Shown here: piece by piece, positions 12,701 through 23,600 of the stretch
How the letters are laid out: the number at the start of each line of letters is the position of its first letter
Position numbering within the stretch: position 1 is the first letter of the stretch
Origin: Malus domestica
Taxonomy: Eukaryota > Streptophyta > Magnoliopsida > Rosales > Rosaceae
Length of the DNA: 64,000 bases
Direction of reading: 5' to 3'
Assembly (NCBI RefSeq): GCF_042453785.1
Contig: NC_091661.1
Coordinates: 31,115,501 to 31,179,500 of the forward strand
Notes under the pieces: generated by a model
Seen by the model: the letters and a program-made list of their open reading frames with translations, nothing else
Databases searched by the model: none
What the model was told of the DNA's origin: nothing
Translations under genes and position numbers: made by a program

Positions 12701-13149
12701 CTGAGAACCTGGAGGTACCAGTTTCATCTCCGAATCACGAGGTGCAGAACGACACATGCGTCCCTTCTCCTATTTTGGAAATGGCAGCTGGAGATAATGG
12801 TGGAAGCAAAGCAGGAGATCCCCATACAATTCCAAATGGGGTGGAAATAGAATCCTCGGAGCAGGTGAAATTAGAGGTCGGCGATGCAAATGGTTTCTCA
12901 TCACCTGGTATCGAGTCTCTTGCTACCACCACTTTACCTGCAGCTGCCAACGACAATGCGATTAGCAAGACTAAAGATGATAATCCAATTGATCAGGCTT
13001 CTACCGAAGGCGCGGCTGATGCAGTAACTGGTCCTTTAATAATACCCGAGGGTTCCCAAAAGGCTTGTGAGGCTTTGATGCCGGGGTCTAATGAGTCTGA
13101 TTCGGTAATTTTAAGTCGGATACATCATTCTCCTGAAAGTACACATTGA
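6786..13149 (+). CDS. HIZ2: HIZ2/ZC3H13-like m6A writer-complex protein
   Basis: Five coding exons, 6786-7443, 9748-10672, 10823-12197, 12284-12364 and 12457-13149, give a 1243-residue protein in one frame with GT-AG introns. The N-terminus (MTRSSRHKSS) and exon 2 are extremely charged: Ser/Lys/Glu tracts, then a long Arg-Asp repeat region (genomic about 10135-10400). The C-terminal half is calmer and contains the conserved-looking SHYYLSKLDISSELAHPEVY and FVFQKAMNLYKKQRMETIGF. I recall this architecture from plant proteins annotated as zinc finger CCCH 13-like; Arabidopsis HIZ2 is reported as the plant counterpart of ZC3H13, acting with FIP37, VIR and HAKAI in mRNA adenosine methylation in the nucleus. 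No clear CCCH finger is visible. The first ATG of the frame is at 6786. The 2.3-kb first intron holds nothing recognisable. Confidence is high for the gene, moderate for the name. Confidence 0.8.
10677..10700. repeat. (CT)12 at the start of HIZ2-like intron 2
   Basis: A CT run begins four bases inside the intron after the donor AG|GTGCCT. It makes the open frame read on into Leu-Ser repeats, which are not expected in the mature protein. Confidence 0.85.
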
Positions 13150-13511
13150 ACAATTTCTTCTATATCCATGTTTTTTACGGTTCCTTTTATTGCATTTCAG
13201 TTAATCATGCTCATCTTATTTTCTGTGGCTTCTCACTTCAGCAAGGAAATAAAATCAAAATTTCGGTTTTCCGGCTCGTCGAGCTTTGCCCGGAGTCTTG
13301 TTTTCTTCCAGCCCTTGACTTTGCTGCGTTTCGTTTTACTGTTGATTGTCTTGCATTGTCGCCATTTTCTTCGACTTCGATAATTTGTTGCTTGAATTTC
13401 TTGCATGGTGTGTTTTCTGCTTCTACCTGGCTTTTGTATAGTCCACACACACGCACACACACACACACGTGCAGTAACTTGTGGAGTTTGTGTTTCTTAG
13501 GACGTGTGTGA
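13150..13511 (+). other. 3' region of the HIZ2-like gene
   Basis: Pyrimidine-rich sequence after the stop codon, probably 3' UTR, followed by an interrupted CA repeat at about 13443-13470. No exon is visible. Confidence 0.4.
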
Positions 13512-13520
13512 AATTCGTTA

Positions 13521-13887
13521 GGTTTTTTAGCCAAAATGGTCATTGAGATTTGCATAACTTCTCACTTTGGTCATCGAGATTTGAAATAGATAGAATTGGT
13601 CTTTAAGTTTGTCCACAATCAATCATTTTGGTCATTCCGTGAAAAATCTCCATAAAATAAGATTAAAATGATAAAAATACCCTCAATTTTGGTCAAATCA
13701 TTTTGGGCTATTGTTTATTAAGTTGAGGGTAATTTTGTGATTTTGATCCTTATTTAACGTAATTTTCACTGAATGATCAAAATGATTGATGGTTGACAAT
13801 CTCAGGGACCACTTCTATTGGTTTCAAATCTCAGGAATCAAAGTGAGGAGTTAACCAAATCTCATAGATCATTTTGACTAAAAGGCC
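13521..13887. mobile_element. Mutator-type foldback MITE, 367 bp
   Basis: A perfect 9-bp direct repeat AATTCGTTA lies at 13512-13520 and 13888-13896. The element starts GGTTTTTTAGCCAAAATGG and its reversed end reads GGCCTTTTAGTCAAAATGA; the inverted repeats continue through TGAGATTTG for tens of bases. Nine-base target duplications with long inverted repeats are typical of Mutator-like elements. A second copy lies at about 59300-59627. Confidence 0.9.
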
Positions 13888-14008
13888 AATTCGTTAAATG
13901 TCTTTAGATGTACAAATGAACATGATTTGGAGTGTATGTTACAAGGAACATGACCAATTCACCATTTGGAGATACAAAATTAACCAAAAAAGCCGACTGC
14001 CAATCCAA

Positions 14009-14472
14009 TCAGTAACGGTAAAATATAACATCCGGCAAATATATGGAGTTCTGATCTGAAAACCTCTGTATGTTATCGATACCTTTGTCCTCAAGCCCTA
14101 CGTAGTCATCTGCACCGCCTTCGTTTTCATCCTCGTCAAGAACCCCAGCTGCGATTCCCTCATTGAGACGCCTAGCTTCATCGGGCATGGACTTGGGGAT
14201 CGCATAAGCTTTGTCGTCCTGATAATCGTGAAGCCCGACAAGAACGATATCATCTGCTGCAATCCAAACCTTCTTGTGTATCGTACTGCGGATGTGACAA
14301 AGTCTCTTCTTCCCAGCAATGCGCATGGCTTCACACCGGCCATTACCAAACATTCGGAGCACTTGGGCATACTCCTGTCCATCTTTCTTAAAGAAAAGCT
14401 CACCTTTTCGTCACCAGCCTCATTCTTGCCTCTCTTCCTGTTCTTTCCTCCCTAACCCTTGTTTCTCGGCAT
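14009..14472 (-). pseudogene. Broken eIF1A copy
   Basis: From the ATG at 14472 the minus strand starts MPRNKG and then has a stop where the family has a lysine; it continues [17 protein letters not shown] small deletion near 14405-14410 shifts the frame, after which it reads [40 protein letters not shown] and MPDEAR. The segment that normally follows (about a dozen residues before RLNEGIA) is missing, and the tail runs past the usual DIDKI end. Translation initiation factor eIF1A is an OB-fold protein of the 40S scanning complex. Stop, frameshift and internal deletion together make this a pseudogene. No intron interrupts it, but I cannot say whether it arose by retroposition. Confidence 0.9.
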
Positions 14473-14560
14473 GATTACTAGCTCTGTTTCTCTGCTTTGT
14501 GAAGGGGCGAAACTTGCAGGTGGATTGGATTCGATGGAGGAGCACAATACAAGCAATAAC

Positions 14561-14732
14561 GAGCAATAAATCCTAATAAACTTATAGAGAAAACTAAAGC
14601 AAACCCTAAACGTATGCGAGCAATAAATCCTAATAAACTTGACGGGCAAGCAATATAGTTTTTTTTTGGGTTAAAAAACAGGTAGGTAATGTAGTTTTGT
14701 TTTTGGGGTAAAAAAAGGTAATATAGTTTTGG
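14561..14732. repeat. Short direct repeats upstream of the first B3 gene
   Basis: A 23-bp repeat starting GAGCAATAAATCC occurs at 14561 and 14618. After it come three imperfect copies of a GGTAATATAGTTTTGGG-like unit at about 14648-14732. The latter also contain T-runs. Confidence 0.7.
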
Positions 14733-14972
14733 GTCATCCTTGTTAACATCGGTAAATCGAAGCTTCATGCTTTCCTTTCCTTTTGGCCAATCAGTTTGTT
14801 TCCTGCATAGAAAAAAAGTAGTTGTCTTGGAAATGCTAAGCTTGTGCAATTTGGGACACAGACGACTATAAGTACCCTATAAGTATGTTACAAATACAAT
14901 ACTGCATTGCATTCTTCTCCAATCTCCCAAGGGGAAGAGCACAAACAAGAAGACGACGAAGACGTTGTTGAG

Positions 14973-15779
14973 ATGGGGTTCACTGAAAAAGACTTTGATG
15001 CCTCACAGAACAGGATGATAGCCTTGCTTGAGGTTGCTAGGCTCGCTACCGAGGACCTGGTGCAGGAGGAGCTTATGAAGCAGAAGAGGAAGATCAAGAA
15101 GCCTATGCTGATCGATTGGGCGGCCAAGAAAAATAGGTCGTCGAATATTTCTTTCAAAAGAAACTGGGAGATGGTAGATGATCCTGGTGATGTTGGTTGG
15201 ACGCCTGTGGAACTCAAGATGCAGAAGATGTCGTTGAAGAACAATAACAAGAAAGGCGCAGACACGATGAATATCGCTTTGAAGAAGAAAGAAACGATTA
15301 GTCCTTCTGCGCCACTTGGGTATCATGACTTGCCTGAAAAATTCAAGAGAGAAATTGAGAGGTTGGGCGGGACTAAAGTGGAGTTGGTGATAGAGAAACA
15401 ATTGACCAAGACTGATCTACGTTCGGGTAGGATGTCAATGCCTCTAAACCAAATCGTTTCAATTAGTTTCTTGGAAGACGAAGATATGGAGATGCTTGAG
15501 AACGGTGAGACAATGACGGTTCGGTTGATAGACCCTGGTCTTGTACAAGGAGATATCAACTTGCGGCGGTTGGAAAAGAGAGAGGGGAAAAACCCGATAT
15601 ATGTTTTGAGGACTCAATGGGGGGATGTTGCTCGGAAAAACAAACTCAAAGCTGCCGATCTCGTTCAAGTTTGGTCGTTTCGGGTTAATCGAGCGCTTCA
15701 CTTAGCCCTAGTTTTGGTTAAGAGCAGCAGTGTTGACGGCGATCGTCAGGAGATCATGGAAGAATGGAAGAGGTGGTGA
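14973..15779 (+). CDS. B3-domain protein, At1g05920/At2g31720-like (copy 1)
   Basis: Single-exon gene of 268 residues. The first in-frame ATG is at 14973 (MGFTEKDFD); the frame is open upstream but has no earlier ATG. The N-terminal third is charged and Lys-rich (EELMKQKRKIKKPM). Residues about 125-255 carry the plant B3 domain of the former DUF313 group: YHDLPEKFKREIERLGGTKV, MSMPLNQIVSISFLED, VRLIDPGLVQGDINLRR, YVLRTQWGDVARKNKL and LVQVWSFRVN. B3 domains bind DNA, so a nuclear regulator is likely; targets are unknown. It is followed after 1.2 kb by a longer paralogue in the same orientation. The C-terminal Ser/Gly-rich tail of the paralogue is lacking. Confidence 0.88.
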   Translation: MGFTEKDFDASQNRMIALLEVARLATEDLVQEELMKQKRKIKKPMLIDWAAKKNRSSNISFKRNWEMVDDPGDVGWTPVELKMQKMSLKNNNKKGADTMNIALKKKETISPSAPLGYHDLPEKFKREIERLGGTKVELVIEKQLTKTDLRSGRMSMPLNQIVSISFLEDEDMEMLENGETMTVRLIDPGLVQGDINLRRLEKREGKNPIYVLRTQWGDVARKNKLKAADLVQVWSFRVNRALHLALVLVKSSSVDGDRQEIMEEWKRW

Positions 15780-17006
15780 CAACAAAGGGAAGCTTGCAGT
15801 GGCATGCAGGAAACTAGAAGATAATTAAAGGCTTTTAGTTATACTTTTTTCAAACTTTTGGATTGGGATTTTAAGTTTGACTTCGTGGATCAAAGTTTGT
15901 TTGTAATCATTCAGTTTCCATTCAAGAAACATCTTAATTTTTTATGAAAAAGTGATTTATCGTTATTTTAAAACTTATTTCAGAATTAAGTTTCCTACAT
16001 CTTTTAATTTTTATTTCTTCAATCTTCAAAATCAATAGAACACAAAAAATCTTTCGAGAATATCATGCATAAATTATTACTTACGAGTTTCATTTAATTT
16101 AAAGAAACAGAAAATAATCATCGTGAATATTGAGTTGCATGTTGACAAAGAAGCACTAGTAGAAATCTGGCCTAAGGCATTGATTTTCTATGACAATTTT
16201 GTCCTCAAAGGCCACAAAAGACCCACAGACTCCATGTCAGTGAAGTAGGAGTGTTGCTGATCATTTAGGCCCCAGATAACGGTACCTGTGGCCCTGTGGG
16301 ACAATGTGACACAAGGGCCCACATAATTTTTACTAGCTAGTGCTTATGCTAGAAGATATTTTATGATTTAAAAAAATAATTTGCAAGGCTGATTGAAAAA
16401 CATGAGTATAGTCACATTTTTTACGAAAAAAATGTCTTTTGAGTTTGAAAGTTTTAAGCCATTTGGAAGAAGTGTTCATACCATTCTTGAGTCTCATAAG
16501 TATTTTTCTTCTATTAAGTAATAATATGGCGTTGCATGTCATTGCTGCCTCTGTTGCTAGGGAGAATGGTAATTGTCCAGGAACTGAAGGTCCAGACATC
16601 TCCGAAATAGTTGCACGAATTACTAAGCGTCAATTCTTTCCTTATCTTTGTGGGCAAGCAGTTTGTTTCCTATATAGATACGGGTTTTTTTAGAAATTCC
16701 AAGTTCGATTAGTGTTATATTACCAGTGTTTCAGCAACTACTGTACCTAGTTTTGGAAGGATTCCTAAACCTATGCGGGTTTAATTTCCTAAAACCCTAA
16801 GATTCCTATAATTGAAGGGCACGCTTTTAGCCGATTAGTAATCCTAATCACACACTGATCGGTGCTGTAAAAACCGTATAAAATCTCAGTAAACCCCTGC
16901 AGGGTTAACCAGAATAATACATTTATATTTGTTCTAAGCTCTGTGCCATACTTCGCTTACCTCGTATCTTCTTCAATCTCTCGAAGAAGAAAAGGAAGAA
17001 GATAAC
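15780..17006. other. Spacer between the B3 genes with a duplicated upstream segment
   Basis: No coding exon seen. At 16635-16675 a stretch reading GCAAGCAGTTTGTTTCCTAT repeats the CAATCAGTTTGTTTCCTGCA stretch at about 14789-14808 upstream of copy 1, so promoter sequence was copied along with the gene. At 16153 there is CACTAGTAGAAAT, which resembles the end of a CACTA element, but no matching end was found. Confidence 0.55.
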
Positions 17007-18200
17007 ATGGCGCGGTTATTAAGTGCAAAATACTTCGATGGCTTGACGGAGTGGCCTCAGAACTTTACCAAGTTCGACTGGTTAGTTACAATTGCTGGGG
17101 TTGAAGTTGAGATGCATACGCAGGAGGAGAAACTGATGGAGCGAAAGAGAGAAACTTTGATGAAAGAGAAGGCTCTCAAGCAGCCGATGCTAGTCGAGCC
17201 GCCCAAGAAACAAAGGTCGCCCCCTATCGGTTCTACAAGAACAGATTATTCGTTGAAAAGAAAATGGGCTAGCAATAGCATAAATGATGATCGTGCGCCG
17301 AAGATCCAAAGGTCGTGTGGTGGACCGAAAATTATTTTCCAAAGCATGTATCGTGGTGATGATGATCTTGGTAGGGGTGACCTGGGATGCAAGAAACAAA
17401 ATGTGATGCCGAAGGACAAAGTCAAGAAAGCCAAGGGATCGACCAAGAACTCTCTGAAGACGAAAGAACCAATTGGTAGTCCTTCCACGCCACCGAAATA
17501 TCACGACTTGCCTGACGAATTCAAGAGCGAAATTGCAAGGTTGGAGGGGACTAGGCTGAGCTTGGTGATACAGAAGCCATTGACTATGACTGATGTAAAT
17601 CAGAACGACAACAGGCTGTCAATGCCTGAAGCTCAAATCGTATCCATGGATTTCTTGGAAGGTGCAGAGAAGGAGTTGCTTAAGGAAAATCAAACAATGT
17701 CGGTTCAGTTGATAGACCCTGGTCTTGTAAAAGGAGGTATAAACTTGAGACGGTGGCATATGAAAAAGAAACCGGATAACAATAGCAGCAAACCGGAGAA
17801 AAATGGCAGCATAATCTATGTGTTGAGAACTCAATGGGGTGCGGTTGCAAAGAGGAATAAACTCAAACCAGGTCAGCTTGTTCAGGTTTGGTCGTTCCGG
17901 GTTAATGGAGCGCTTTACTTGGCTCTGGTCTTGGTTAAGGAGAGTCGCGGTGAAGGTGATCATAAGGAGAGCGATGGCGGCCATAGCGGGGGTAAGAGTG
18001 GTGTTGTTGAGGGTGAAACTAGTGGCAGTAGTACTGGTATTGGTGGTAGCGGAGGAGGAAGTGAGATAATGGAAGAAAAGAAGGATGACAACAATGGGAA
18101 TGCTAGTGGGGCAAGTACTGTGATCAATGGGTCGGACCATGCAAGTCCCAACCGTAGCGGAAGCAGGAAAGAAGATGCCGACGTCGAACCCAAACTCTAA
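17007..18200 (+). CDS. B3-domain protein, At1g05920/At2g31720-like (copy 2)
   Basis: Single-exon gene of 397 residues starting MARLLSAKYFDGLTEWPQNF. A Lys-rich middle is followed by a B3 domain at about residues 160-310: YHDLPDEFKSEIARLEGTRL, RLSMPEAQIVSMDFLEG, VQLIDPGLVKGGINLRRW, YVLRTQWGAVAKRNKLKPGQ and LVQVWSFRVNGALYLALVLV. A low-complexity Ser/Gly/Asp tail of about 80 residues follows, which copy 1 lacks. The gene is a tandem paralogue of the one ending at 15779; the domain is clearly alike and the rest diverged. Probably a nuclear DNA-binding protein of the fast-evolving B3 group; no target can be inferred. Confidence 0.88.
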   Translation: MARLLSAKYFDGLTEWPQNFTKFDWLVTIAGVEVEMHTQEEKLMERKRETLMKEKALKQPMLVEPPKKQRSPPIGSTRTDYSLKRKWASNSINDDRAPKIQRSCGGPKIIFQSMYRGDDDLGRGDLGCKKQNVMPKDKVKKAKGSTKNSLKTKEPIGSPSTPPKYHDLPDEFKSEIARLEGTRLSLVIQKPLTMTDVNQNDNRLSMPEAQIVSMDFLEGAEKELLKENQTMSVQLIDPGLVKGGINLRRWHMKKKPDNNSSKPEKNGSIIYVLRTQWGAVAKRNKLKPGQLVQVWSFRVNGALYLALVLVKESRGEGDHKESDGGHSGGKSGVVEGETSGSSTGIGGSGGGSEIMEEKKDDNNGNASGASTVINGSDHASPNRSGSRKEDADVEPKL

Positions 18201-19148
18201 ACACTTAACTGTAAACTCACACGCCAAAAGATGAACTTTTTTTTATAAATCCTTAAATGTGTGCAAATAATTTTTTGGAATAAATTTTTTATTTCTTTGA
18301 TATTAAGATTTTTTGGCTGCACTATATCACTTTGTTTCCCCTCAATGCTTGGGAATTAGTATTATAGTCTACTGATGAGTTTTTTTATTTTTTATTTTAT
18401 TTTTTTATTATTTTTTTATGGTGCAAGTGCATTGAAATTTAGTCCAGTCCGAAAGAAGAAAACCTTGATTTTACTTGTTAGGTCAACATTTAAATTTTGT
18501 TATGTACACGAAATAAAATTAAACAAACTTGGAGAGGCAGCACCTTAATTATGTCCAACAATCCAGTACCACCAGAGAAAATAGGGTGTTCTACCTTCAG
18601 ATCACGTCTGTATAACCATATACACAAGGTCAAAACCTTTTTATATTTTGTATCTTACAAAATCATTCATGATCACGCTCATAAAAGAGTGATACATACT
18701 GCTAGTCGGACATAAGAATTCCTTCTTTTTAATATCGTAATGATAAAAAAAAAAACGATCTCAAACCAACAAGACTCTCTACTTTGCAAAAAAAAAAAAA
18801 AAAAACCGTCTATCGTAAAAAATTATGTATGCGCCTTACCATTTTGATATGACCTGAAAACTAGTACCAATTAAAATGGTAATGCATAAAAATAATTTTC
18901 TACAAGTCCATGTGTGGATGGGTAAAGTTGACCACGTGGATCATTATTTCTGGCCTAAGCCAAGCAGAGAAATTAGGACCGCTCGTGTCCACAATATCTT
19001 ATCTTTCCTCCTAACAATTTATCGTCACCCTCCACAAATACAAAGGATCAGAAAATGCAGAATTCAGTGGCATATACTTATATAGAACAGAATTCAAGAT
19101 GTAAACTAAGTTATTAAAAAAGCAGAAACCAAAAACTAAGCAGAAGAT
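18201..19148. other. Intergenic, nothing recognised
   Basis: AT-rich with homopolymer runs (A-run at about 18788-18805). It should include the 3' end of the second B3 gene and the promoter of the GNAT gene. No RNA gene or transposon end was seen. Confidence 0.4.
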
Positions 19149-20314
19149 ATGGCGCATCATTTGCTAGCGAGCTACCATATATCAGGAAAACTCAGCAAAG
19201 AAATTTCATCATATGGATTTACTCCTTCTAGACCAGCTAATATTTTTAGGACAAGTAATTCATCTTCTTCTTCAGTGCAATACAGCAGCAGCAGCAGCAA
19301 CAGTTTGACGTCGTCGACCGATCGGGAAGAAGTAGGGTTTGTGGGGAGTGGGAAGTTTGGTATTGACAGAAAGGGAGAGTTCAAGTATTTGGTGAGTGAG
19401 TTTGGTTGGAAGGTCAGGAGTTTGTTCAGAAATGGGGATGAGGTGAGGAAGGCAGCTTATGTTCAAGCTGAAGCATTTCATGAACCTGTATCTCTCTTCG
19501 ATGATTTCTTCTTCACCTTCTTCCAGGTTTTTCTTATATCCTGTACTTTCTTATATAAGCGATATTTTTCTTTATAAATTTAAACTGATCTAAAGTGCAA
19601 GAGAGAAATTTAAACTCGGGTGCATAAGAGCCATATTTGCTTTAATCCTTTAACGAAAATGACTACGCCTCATGTCTGTTTAATATTCTTTCTTGTTTTT
19701 TGGTTACTCTTCAAATTTCATCATCATATATGGTCATAAGTTTTAGTTTAATTTGGTTTCTGCAAATACAGGCTGAAGTGCTTTCTGGGCTTGTATATAA
19801 ACTTAGGAATTCACCCCCAGATAGGTAAACAATTTTACTTGAAAATTGCAATGTACATTGTTACAAGTATTATTTAGCGTAATAATTATGCGTTTTTATG
19901 GTATCTCATTAATAATTCAACAGATATGCTTGTTTAGTTGCTGAGTCTACCCCTGAAACTTCCGAGTCACAAGAACTTGTGGGAGTTGCGGACGTCACGG
20001 CGTCGAGGGACCAGGCCGTCCTTCAGCATCTCCCATCTAGGTCACCGGAATATCTTTACGTATCCGGCATTGCTGTTTTGAAGAGTTTCAGAAGGAAGAA
20101 AATAGCTACTGTCCTGCTAAAAGCGTGTGATGCGCTCTCAGTCGAATGGGGTTTCGAGTATCTTGCCCTCCGGGCATATGAGGATGATTACGGAGCTCGC
20201 CAATTGTACTCGAACGCAGGCTACCGAGTTGTCTCCAGCGATCCTCCATGGCTGAGTACTTGGATTGGCCGGAAACGCCGTGTTCTGATGGTCAAACACT
20301 CTACTAAGACATGA
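19149..20314 (+). CDS. Plastid GNAT-family N-acetyltransferase (GNAT4/7-like)
   Basis: Exons 19149-19526, 19772-19824 and 19924-20314 give 273 residues in frame. The Ser-rich N-terminus (MAHHLLASYHI to SSSNSLTSS) looks like a transit peptide. The body reads YLVSEFGWKVRSLFRNGDEV, QAEAFHEPVSLFDDFF, EVLSGLVYKLRNSPPDRYAC and LYVSGIAVLKSFRRKKIATV, then LLKACDALSVEWGFEYLALR and the C-terminal GARQLYSNAGYRVV. The beta4-alpha3 acetyl-CoA loop (R/Q-x-x-G-x-G/A) is present as RRKKIA, with Lys where Gly is usual, a deviation I believe is common in plastid GNATs. Such enzymes acetylate protein N-termini and lysines in chloroplasts. The gene converges on the ATX gene with 319 bases between stop codons. 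Confidence 0.88.
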
Positions 20315-20633
20315 TACGTTAAATCATTGTGTGTATGCAACATAAAGGTAGCGATTTTTAATGGTAAGTGTTAAAATCGCTAGTCATAAATGACGAACTG
20401 ATACCATCGCTAACAAAGAAAGAACGACGATGTTCGAAAAGCCGGCAAAAACTATTAGCTTTTATAGTTTTATTAAGCTAAGAAGTTTGTCCAAAGAAAA
20501 AGTAAAATTAAGCTCTTTTTTTTTTTACCTTGGCAAAATTACAAATTTGGTATATGGATGGACTGGAGGGTTAGTTGTTCCTTGCGGAGAAACAATGGCT
20601 GTGCAAGTGAGGGCCTATATATCCATCATCCTA

Positions 20634-23600
20634 CTAATTCATGAATTTCCGACAGTTGGGAGCTTTACATAGACACGGGACTTTGAATTCGTCAGGCTCG
20701 TTAGGATCGAACAAGTAATCGTACCTGCGAGAGTCAATAACGGAATATGCAGCAGCGTTAAGCTAATAGCTTCCTCGTAAAGAACTGAGAGACGGTGAGA
20801 GAGAGAGAGAGAGAGAGAGTAAGAGAGATACATACGTTAGCTCATCGCCGCAAGTTACATCAGCCTTTGCAATAAGTACAATCCGGCTTTCTTCATCACC
20901 CACACTCATGATCCTCGCATAGCAATTCGGCATGCACTGTAGTAAAGATAGGCAACAACAATAAATCCGTAAAGACAAGTCACGGAAACAAACTGACAAC
21001 AAGAAGATGATTGAATCTATTGAAGAACGGTGGAGGAGCAAATCATGAACGGACAGTACCATAACATTTATCAGAATGACTTACCGAATGGTTGATCAGG
21101 CGTGCTATATTTCCTTTATCAGTGGCATCTACAACCACTTCTTCACTGATCTTAAACAACTGCAGAGTAAAACATGAGCCATGAGAAAAGAAGCAAAAAC
21201 GGAAAGAAAAAGGAATGCAAGGCATTTAAGAGCTGAAATTCTAGCTGGAAACAGAACTTGGGAAACACGTGGCATGAGAGATAACTAGAGCAAATTTTGA
21301 AGGTAATAATTACACCACTTGAAAAGAATTCAACTCACATAACAGTCTTTGCCTTCTGATCTATACCGTGTCTCCCTAAGATCTGCAACACTACGTCTCA
21401 CCTGTTCACCACGATATTCAAGAACCTGAAACAGACGCATGCTTCTTAGTACATTCTGTTTTCAACATAGTGGATTAACTTCTCAAGATACAAGAGCTTA
21501 TACACTTAATGAAGGGAAATCATTTGAAAAGACAACGTTCAAATTCCATACCATTTCTCCTTCTTGTATGTCTCTACGGGCAAAGAGACCCCATCCATGT
21601 ATCCCAGATTTACCAAAGCAAACACGATCGTGTTCTGTTCTCTGCATTCATGCACATATAGTAAGAAAATCAAACATTGAAAATTGAATGGGAAATGAGG
21701 AGGATACTTGCCTGTAAATGGTGTAGCCGTTCTCTAAAAGACGAAAAAGTTGGAGGATCCTCTACTACCTATTGAAAAAAAAAAAAAACAGTCAATTTGA
21801 GATTAGTTTATTTTAAATCCCATATAAAAAGGGAAATACTATTTCATCAAACCCTGAAAAGGTAAAAAAGTTACTCTGAATGTGTTCAAACTTCGAATTG
21901 CTTCCAAGGGATGATGGGAAGGTCCCTTCACATGGTGGGCAACAGTTTCTTCTTCTGCTCTCTAGAATCAGAGAAAAAAAAAACAGTGAGAAAAGATCAG
22001 GCTAATTACAGATCTAATAATTCAACAATCTAACTGTTTATATCAACTGAGGATCACTATAATGTGTATGGACAGATAACTAGGCATCAAGGTAGAATAC
22101 CTTCTTGTTATTTTTCAATCTATTGTACACCCGGCACCTTGCAGCAGATAATGGCTCGGGCTCAGACTCAGGCTCTGTCATTTCAACTGTCAAAACCTCT
22201 TCAAGCTTTGTTCTATTAGATGAAATTAACCTTGAACCAGGCTTCTTCTTATTTTGGAGAAGGCTTTTCGCTGAAAACACACCTAGAGGAGTCTGTATGA
22301 TTAAAACCGTATCTGGATTTGGAGCCCTGCACGAACAATGAAAAACAGAAGAGTTGGGAGAAACTTACATATGTACAAGAAAACCAACAATTTGGAAGCA
22401 AATGGACATAAGACAATATGAGAACCCACACCTGTGGTAAGCACAATAAGAAACCATTTTTGTGGTCTGTTTTCCATTTTTCTCCAAACAATGCAACTGC
22501 ATATTAAGAATGCACATACAAATGCAATTACATATCACCAGATATATGAATAATCTGATTCACAACGAGAAGGTGCCATAGATATGAATATAATGAGAAC
22601 GAACAAAGAGCAATAAGATACCTCCATGCGATAACCTGCCCTTGAGGCACACATTGCATGGTAATAAGTGGAACACTTGCAACATTGCGTGCATGAACCA
22701 TGAATTTGCTTACAAATAACGCAAATCTGAAGCAGATGTGAACAACAAAAAAAACCTTAGATTGCATCCTCTAAATATTTCAGGGTTCAATCTGTAAGAT
22801 AAAATTAAAAGAACAAACTAGACTCGCAATCAATGAGATACATTCTGGAACATTTCTAGATCCACTATGTCAAAGTTATCGCACAACTCAGTTCTTTATT
22901 CACTAATTGTAGATATGACGGGTCAGGTGTCACTTTTTTACATTACCATGTTTGTTACATTTAAGAATAGAAGTCTTCGAAAGAACAATGTCAAGTTCAA
23001 TCATATGATTAGATGTAATGTATTGTAACCTTATCCTGAGTTTGCATTGGAATAGCCAAAAAACAATATACGAGAACAAAGAACCCACCTTCACAAAAGA
23101 ATTTGATGGAATACTCAAGATGCCAAGAGCAGGCTCCATCTTTTCATCACTTGCAAAAGAGACTTCAGGTCTGAACCAAGCACATGTAATATGAACCCAC
23201 AATCCGTCAATATCAGTTGGCTTTAACGCACCTCCTGCAGGGAAAAAGTAGATAAGCAAGATCAGATCAAAGACATGAGATCATGACAGCTAAGTGAAAC
23301 TTGATGACAGGACAGTGTATGACTCAACGGATCCACTCTAGCCAGAAACTTGCCTTTGACAGGACAGAGGCAACATTCTTGCTTGACTTTGGGTGCTTCA
23401 CATGCTTTGCAGACCCACGAAGTGAAATCCCGAACATTTCTTGCTCCATAGCATTCTTGATGGACAGCTATCTGACATCTGATCAAAATGAAACATTAGA
23501 CATTTCCCGGTTTTCATGCCTTTATAACCCATGGGAGTCTCTAAGGGGCATCGCACAGTTGGTCCTCCGACATCACTGATTTGACAATGATAACTAATGA

